DNA of 64,000 nt from positions 4,180,892-4,244,891 of the forward strand of contig NC_066836.1 of assembly GCF_001640805.2 (NCBI RefSeq), given 5' to 3'. This document shows, in pieces, positions 49,111 to 64,000 of the stretch. Origin of the DNA: Lates calcarifer (Eukaryota; Chordata; Actinopteri; Centropomidae). The notes under the pieces were generated by a model. The model worked only from the letters and a program-made list of their open reading frames with translations. It was not told where the DNA came from and did not search any database. The number at the start of each line of letters is the position of its first letter. Positions within the stretch are counted from its first letter, which is position 1. The position numbers and the translations under genes are program-made.

Positions 49111-49440
49111 CTTCTCTGGCGGGAGTGTGACACAGTCCGTGCGAGGAGGTGGGAAAAAAGAGAGAAAACACGCTCCTGTGTTGAGGTTAAATCCCCGTCA
49201 ACTTTTACTGTCGTTGTGAAACTCCTTCTCCACTTGTCAGGTCCCCGTCTTTCCCCTCCTGCCTCTTCCCCCTGGCCGGTGTAATAATCCACGGCAGCGC
49301 TCGCTCCCGTGGACTCACAACTTTGGCAACTACCTTCAAGCAAAGATCGTCTCTCGGGATGATGTATCACTCTACATCCCCCACTCCGCCTTCCGGTCGC
49401 TCGAGACCCAACCACCCACCCACCCCCGAGTAAACGTTGG
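49111..49440 (-). other. arhgap12: arhgap12 exon 1 (non-coding) and 5' boundary
   Basis: A textbook donor, GAAG followed by gtaggtg, ends the exon at 49111 in a GC-rich stretch. The transcription start is not defined by sequence alone; 49.3-49.44 kb is a guess. Minus-strand open frames run through this region, but they have no homology and cross the donor. The coding start lies in exon 2, so this exon is 5' UTR. Confidence 0.55.
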
Positions 49441-49480
49441 CGTTGCCATAGCGACCGCGCTCCGAATCTAACCGTCAAGC
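49380..49480 (-). promoter_or_regulatory. arhgap12 core promoter candidate
   Basis: GC-rich, TATA-less segment just upstream of the presumed exon 1. On the minus strand ACCGGAAG (49397..49390) matches the ETS/GABP consensus. GTTGCCATAGCGAC on the plus strand at 49442..49455 is an X-box with one mismatch in the second half-site. Both are typical of housekeeping-type promoters. Assignment is inference from position. Confidence 0.45.
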
Positions 49481-50177
49481 AACCAAACCGATTTGCCGTT
49501 TTATTTCAACTAATTTAGCCAAGATAACCGTTTGCTCGTGTAAACCAATAAACTGTTAACGTTTATCACTTGTATGTGGAGTTAGCATAAACTTCCGTTA
49601 ACCCGTTACAGGCATTAAAAGCGATGTTTTCAACGAGCGTGGGGTGGGGGGAAAAAACGGTCAGAGTGAGTGCTCCTGCCTAATTTGTGCTCTATGGTCC
49701 GAGCCCGCAGGTGCTCAGGACGCAGACTGGGAATCAGCGCCACCTGGCGGCAATGAAACGGAAGTACAACTACATTTCAAGATCCAACTCTCAAAACAAA
49801 CCAGAAATGTGGAAGTTGGACCCAAAGAGGGAAATTTTTGCAGCCCAGACACAAACACTTAACTCTAAACTAAATAAATGTAATGATACAATCCCGGGTA
49901 TTTGTTTTTACAGTTGTTTCTCCACTGATGTGATTTACTTCTGACAGCTGTGAGACACTGAGACTGCAGATGTAGAAGCTGGGAACGCAACTCTCAGTGA
50001 TTTCTACAGCTGCATGCAAAAGATTGGGCACCCCTGAGCAAAAAACATGAAGTCATTTTGTTTATTTTTGAGGTGAAATGATGATGTAGCATTGGGATGC
50101 TACTTTCCGACAGGGGATTTTTAAAGGATTTATGGCTTAATTAATGGTTAATAAATCATTAACTAATGCGCTAACAC

Positions 50178-50358
50178 AGATCAATTATAATCCATTAATA
50201 ATGACAACTTCTGGGTTGCCAGGTTGTGGAAAATCCACCTGCAGCTTGACACGTTTCCAGCACTGAAATGTACTTTTGTATCCAGTTATAAATGTTAATT
50301 AGTGATTAACTAATTTAGCAACCCTAAAGTTGTCATTATTAATGACTTATAACTGATA
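50178..50358. repeat. fold-back (inverted-repeat) element
   Basis: CATTAATAATGACAACTT starts the left core arm (50193..50220), and the right core arm (50317..50344) is its inverse at 25 of 28. The arms extend outward to about 42 bp with ATTATAA/TTATAAC words. The 96-bp loop holds a second near-palindrome (AATTAGTGATTAACTAATT). Probably a MITE without recognisable tips. Confidence 0.7.
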
Positions 50359-50924
50359 TATAAAAGAATTAGTACATTATTTTTTTAAGCAGTATTAGAG
50401 CCTTTAATCAGTTTATTAACCCTTTATAAATGATGCCTCCTCTCAGAAAGTGGCCGAAACCAAACAGAAGAACAGTCCCAGACCAGAAGTATTGGCTATA
50501 TGATGTATATTCTCCATAATTAATTAACTTTTCTACAAGATCATCAGTATCAACGTTACAGGAAATCCATGTGTGAGCATGACAACACTCCAGCATTTTC
50601 GCTTCACTCACACCAAACACATAAAGGGACAGAGGGATGGAAGACGTTGTTTTTTTTCCTCATAATTATTTAATCACACATACATTTACATCATGCAGTC
50701 AATCCAAAACTGTGATCTCATTAACTTCCCATCTCCGTCCGTATCAGAGCCCTGCTTTTTGTGCCCCAGTTCTCCAGGAATGATCCAGTACCTTGTCCAC
50801 TGATGGATCCTCAAAACTGTCCTTTAAAAATTGACCAACTATTATTACACAGTAATAAAAAAAAAAGTGGATTCACTTTTTGTTTTTTTTAATTTAGAAT
50901 TAATGCAAAATTCAATTTAATTTC

Positions 50925-50960
50925 AGAACACACCACAAGTATTTCTTTGCTGTTTTTATT
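50925..50960 (-). terminator. candidate distal poly(A) site of kif5b
   Basis: Minus-strand AATAAA at 50960..50955 is followed 15-30 nt downstream by TTGTGGTGTGTTCT (about 50939..50926). This is the classic hexamer plus GU-rich arrangement. Proximal hexamers nearer the stop could give shorter 3' UTRs. Confidence 0.5.
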
Positions 50961-53220
50961 GACTATTTTTTTCCCCATTTCATGTCAAGTTTTGGTGGAA
51001 GGTCAAAGGATAAACATTTTGAGGTCCATGCTGCGAAGGCTTAACTAATCTAGAAGATTACACAGAGGGAATAAACCATCTCGATAGACACCAAACACTG
51101 TCCTGTCGTAGATACGTGGGAGCTACTCCTCCCGGCAGCTCGTAGAGAGTAATTATTATTACTACTTAAATTATTTTGCGGTCAACAAACAGTTCCATTT
51201 ACAGGGCTTTGGAAACTTGTATTTTTTTTTCCCTCCAGTCAAAAAAAAACAGCCACATATGGAGTGTTTTTCTTTTCCTTCTGAGTGCAGATATTGTGAA
51301 GAAGTGCTTTTAAATCCAACTTTCCTGTTACAAGATGACAGGTTTTAGTATGACATCTGACTCGAGGAAGCCAAACTCCTGTCTCCTCTTTTCGAGCTGG
51401 ATTTGTTTCACTAGTCTCAGCCAAAAATGCTGTTTTCCCAAAGGAGGTTTCTTTAATTCATCTGTCTAAAAAGTGAAATATCACTGGTTATATTCTAATT
51501 TAAATATATAACACTGTACTGGGTCGTAAGTGGGAGTTAACTGCAATAGATACTCGTTTATCTTTAAATATTGGCAGAAAAACTCCTGTTTTTTTGTTTG
51601 AGCTTTTCAGAAAGAGCAATAAAAGAAACAGTGAAACAGAGAGGAGGGGCAGGACTTTGACTTCATATGGCAGGATTACTGCTGCTTTAGACAACCCTGA
51701 TCGCACCTGCCGGTCGACTGATATACAGTGTATTTTACAGTATATTGCACTTGCACAAGATGTTAGTGTTCTCATGCTGGGGTTTACAATCACAACAAGC
51801 TCTTCGCCAATGCACCGGGGCTTCACAGGGTTTTAAAAACAAAAACAGAAAAAACAAAACAAAACAAAAAAAACTGTGGTGGGAATTAAAATGAAAAAGA
51901 TACACTAAAAAAATACAACAAAGACAACAGAACACAAAATAAATCCTACACCCCTGACTAGATTTAGTTAAATAAACCCTTCCTCCAGATGATAAACAGA
52001 AAATTGTTGTGCAATTTTAAGACCCTGCTCTCCTGATTGGCTGATCAGCGGCGAGGGTCCCACCCATCGACTGACACCACCTGCCCGCCGCTCCCCCCTC
52101 TTTTTTTTGTTTTTTTGTCAAATGTGGAAACAATGAAAGAGATACAGTACAACGTAAAACCCAGCAAAACACATCGCTTTCTGCAAATTTACAACCAAAG
52201 GGGCACGTACAGTTACAGGTCCAAAATCTATAAGAAACGACAAAACAGGTGGAGGGAAGACGAGGATAAAATATATTTATGGGGAGAGGGAGGGAGGGAG
52301 GGAGAGAGAAGCGAGGCACCCTTGAAAAGAAATCACGGGATCAAACAGTTCCTGACAGGTCAGGTTTACGACTAAAAAAACCAAAACAAAAAGGTCCTAA
52401 ATATGCGAGTGAAGGGAGATGAGTGAGTGACAGCGACCCAGCTAGGACAGGACGAGCGTTGTGTGTGCTATCTCAGTCTATATGCCTGCAGTCTATGCGC
52501 TCCAAGTGTGCAGAGAGATATAAATAGCGTCCATTAACACAGCATTATCAACCACTGAGAGGAGTAAAAACAGTACAGTTAGCTACTTAGCATAGGCTAT
52601 GCTAAAAGGTGGAAGTTTGTTATGTTAACCGGATCATTCTCCTCCTTCCTTCCTTCCTTTACATTCTTTACATCCTTCTCATGAAGTCACCAATAACGAG
52701 TATAGGTTTTATTTTAACTTAATGATAAAAACAATTGGCCTCCACAGGTATTTAGTTAAATACATCTACAGTACACTGTCGCACGTCTTGGCTTTTTTTA
52801 TTTTTATCTTTTAAATCCTTCTTTTTTTCTGTAGCCCCCCCCTGCTCTCTCCAGGGAGGCCTGTGCAGTAGTGCCAATTTTACATCTGTACAACAAGACC
52901 GGACAGAACAGTAGTGCTCGACGCCATCTAGTCAATTCAAAACCTCACTGTTTTTTTTGTAGTTTTTTTCCTTAAAGAAGCATGTAAAATCTAGCCAGAG
53001 AAAAGTGTGGTTAACAACCAATAATAGTAATGATGAAATGTACAGAGGTTAGCCTATAGGGTCAAGCTATTTCTCTTGGTAGGGTCTCCTTTTATTTTTT
53101 TTGTTTTTTTGTGTTTTAGGTGTTTAATTTTTTCGGATCTTGCTACCGTTACATTCAGCTTGGCACAGTGCAGAACTACTCGCACGATGACGACAGATGA
53201 CAACAGACTGTGCAATAACA

Positions 53221-53272
53221 ACAACAAAAAAAAAAAAACAAACAAAAAAAAAAAAAAACAAAAAAAAAAAAA
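53221..53272. repeat. A-rich tract (U-rich in kif5b transcript)
   Basis: Fifty-two bases that are nearly all A with a few C, within the presumed kif5b 3' UTR. Confidence 0.9.
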
Positions 53273-53449
53273 CCCGAAGCTACACGTTTGAGTCGCGGTT
53301 TCGCTCGCCGAGGCTGCGCTCAAGACTGCGTTTGGTTCGGTGGATAAGAATATTATCTTGCCTTTTGTAAATTAAATTTGTTGTCCTTTTTTTTAAAATT
53401 TTATTATATCCAGTACGAGAAAAAGAGATAAGTCATGGTGAGAATTTAA

Positions 53450-53682
53450 GGGGGGGAAGTGGGGGAGTTGGTGAAGGTGGTTGAGGGGGGAGGAGAGAGG
53501 AGTGGGGTGGGGGAGGGGGTCGGGGGTTGGAGCTGTACAGGCCAGGAATATTTATATATATATATTTATAATTCTGAAACTCCTTCTTGGCTCCAAAAGC
53601 AGCGACGAGGAGCCTGTTCGCTGTAATGGAATGACAGGTTGTCAGGGTGGGCGGGGTTGTTGTTGTTGGGGGGGGGGGGGCC
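53450..53682. repeat. G-rich plus strand / C-rich kif5b 3' UTR tract
   Basis: Many G3-G7 runs between 53451 and 53530 and a G13 run at 53668..53680 on the plus strand, the template strand for kif5b. The transcript is therefore C-rich, suited to poly(C)-binding proteins; the DNA template could form G-quadruplexes. Inference only. Confidence 0.6.
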
Positions 53683-53730
53683 GTGATATTGGCTTCTTCT
53701 GTGGTGCTGTCCTTCTGATCCCGCCGCTCT

Positions 53731-62386
<8,656 letters not shown>

Positions 62387-64000
62387 CTGGAACAAAAAGA
62401 AAGGCGAGTGAGTGAATGACAGCCGCAACACCAAAGTATCTATCATCTAGTATTGTGTAACTTCGTTAAAAATAATATTCTGCAATGTCTTGTAAACAGG
62501 CTGTACGTGCTACTTCCTTTCACCTACTGAGAAACACAGACGTGTTTGAACATGAGTTCAACAGAATTTGACATATTAACTTGAACATTATGGTAAAACT
62601 ACTGAACTCTCCTTTAACAAAAACGCATAAATTGTATCGGTACAAACTATAATATGTTTCCTGATTGTGTTTGTTTCATCTAGGCTTTTTTGCATTTAAA
62701 CTGAGAAATAAAGTTGTTTAAAAAAGGAAGCTATGCACTCCAAATGTCCACCAGCAGCAACAACAGGTTGTTTTAATTCAACAACTTGAGCAGCAATATC
62801 CACAAACGCTGAGGCAACAAAGAAATCTACCTATAGAAACTTAAAACTTCACCAGAAAAACCAGATGCATGCAGCCACTACATGTTTCACCCCGAACTGT
62901 AACTGATGAGTCAGCTTTTAAAAGTATTTTGCCTTTATTTTAAAGCAATAATACAGAGGTGAAGATATGAGGTTATAATGGAGAAATGATATGCAACAAC
63001 AATGTTGACGTTACAAGTACAGAGTCAGTCTTTCCACCAGACTCGATGTTCTCAGCCTAACTCATCCTCTGCTGGCTGCACTCTAGTTCCCCTGTGAAAA
63101 GTCATCCTGTCCTGATACAGTTTCTCTCATCCCATTTGAACCTCCAACAACTTCAGCACAGCACTGCGAAGAACTAAACTAGACCCTGAGCTTTTACCAG
63201 CGGCTTAAGAGCCAGCCTGCTTCAAAGAAGCAGAGTGCAGCTGGTTGTGATATCCCATGGGTCAGACAAAACTTCAAAGCTCGATTCCAGTGAGATAGCA
63301 ATCAATAGCTGGACTTAAGAAGGCAGCCGCAGGGTAATATAACTGATGTTACAAGCAATTCTGAGGTTCAAGTGAGATAGCACGCGGTCCTTGGAGGCTT
63401 GAAGTCCCGGTTGACTCATCTTGGGTGGGGTTCTAGCTGTGATGTATTACGAGTTTAAGAAGACAGCCACCGTTTGCGTGGGATACCCTCGGTTACAGAA
63501 CATACATGCCTGAGTGGCAGCAGATTAGTTACTGTCAGGTTCAGTGTTAACACCTGTAAGAGCGAGAGACGGCTGAGAATGTTGACAAGCAGCTGGTGTC
63601 ACCTTGGAGACGCCGCTGATTGGTGCTTACACATTTAGGACATTCATAACTCAAGGTGAAACCACAAACATCTCACTGTCAGACACTGAAAGCTGTACCG
63701 CCTTTAGCTGTGCATGGGTTACTCCGACTACTACAGCTGAGATGCCCTCAATTTGTACCCTGGCTTCATAATCCCCGCCTCACACTGGCAGACGGTCACA
63801 TCTAAAGCACAGCTCAGTGCAACACAGACCAGCAGCATCTTAAGACGTTGATAACGCACTCCAGCTAGCTACATCCTGGCAATTATCCCCGGCCAAAACA
63901 AGAGCGCTGAGCCACTATCGGGGCGTGCCAGGCGCTGTCAGCAAACAATGGCGCAGCCCAGGTTTCAAGTCCTCATTGTTACTGCTGCTACTGGCCTCGT
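62387..64000 (-). other. kif5b intron 1 (partial)
   Basis: No stretch resembling the conserved kinesin N-terminus was found on the minus strand, so exon 1 and the promoter should be beyond 64000. The sequence at 63240-63500 contains short repeated words (gtgagatagca near 63289 and 63372; taagaa[g/a]gcagcc-like near 63317 and 63456). Nothing else was recognised. Confidence 0.6.

Larger units (their letters stand above)
49112..50924. other. kif5b-arhgap12 intergenic region and arhgap12 5' end
   Basis: About 1.5 kb of true intergenic sequence (roughly 49.45-50.92 kb) between the kif5b poly(A) site and the arhgap12 start. It holds a fold-back repeat (50178..50358) and, near 50017, a fragment resembling the teleost repeat word GATTGGGCACCCCTG. 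The arhgap12 side is GC-rich. No separate gene was found. Confidence 0.7.

Noticed and set aside
49107..49478. 123-codon minus frame at the arhgap12 5' end
   Set aside because: It crosses the clear gtaggtg donor, has no recognisable domain and lies in a GC-rich promoter/leader.
62387..64000. Search for kif5b exon 1
   Set aside because: No minus-strand match to the conserved kinesin N-terminus; the exon must lie outside the window.

Overview
The window is vertebrate nuclear DNA, almost certainly from a teleost fish. It has small GT-AG exons in long AT-rich introns, (GT)n and (AC)n microsatellites, and many fish-type hAT and mariner MITEs. By recalled homology, the reconstructed proteins closely match vertebrate ARHGAP12 and KIF5B. 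Nothing looks bacterial, plasmid-borne or viral, and no CRISPR array, operon or tRNA gene was seen.

Both genes are on the minus strand, head to tail. The upstream gene, kif5b (kinesin-1 heavy chain), is on the right. Exons 2 to 25 and the stop in exon 26 were reconstructed between 62386 and 53731. They give 921 codons in one unbroken frame, covering the motor from just after its N-terminal strand, the neck, the coiled-coil stalk and the tail with its IAK region. Exon 1 was not found and should lie beyond 64000. The 3' UTR probably runs to about 50940, where an AATAAA is followed by a GU-rich element. About 1.5 kb separates this from the first exon of arhgap12.

The second gene, arhgap12 (a Rho GTPase-activating protein), starts near 49.4 kb with a non-coding exon ending at 49111. 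An 8.1 kb intron follows, then the SH3-coding exon (41011..40246), then an intron of about 32.5 kb. Seven further coding exons lie between 7776 and 1629. They carry WW1, a linker, WW2, a basic/proline linker and the start of the PH domain. In total 513 codons are visible. The rest of PH and the RhoGAP domain lie to the left of the window. As I recall, human KIF5B and ARHGAP12 are neighbours in the same relative orientation on 10p11.22, so this is conserved synteny.

The two proteins are not known to share a pathway: kinesin-1 moves cargo on microtubules, and ARHGAP12 switches off Rac-type GTPases at membranes and junctions.

The rest is intron and intergenic sequence. It holds a dispersed hAT-like MITE family with 8-bp target duplications, a 768-bp hAT-like element, a 334-bp hAT-like element, a 165-bp mariner derivative, a fold-back element, a perfect 14-bp-arm hairpin and one repeat present as two direct copies. 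It also holds a well-formed but frame-breaking candidate exon at 32.4 kb. No wholly new system was found. The most useful leads are that candidate exon, the kif5b stop codon placed on its last splice junction, and the RFX X-box-like motifs.
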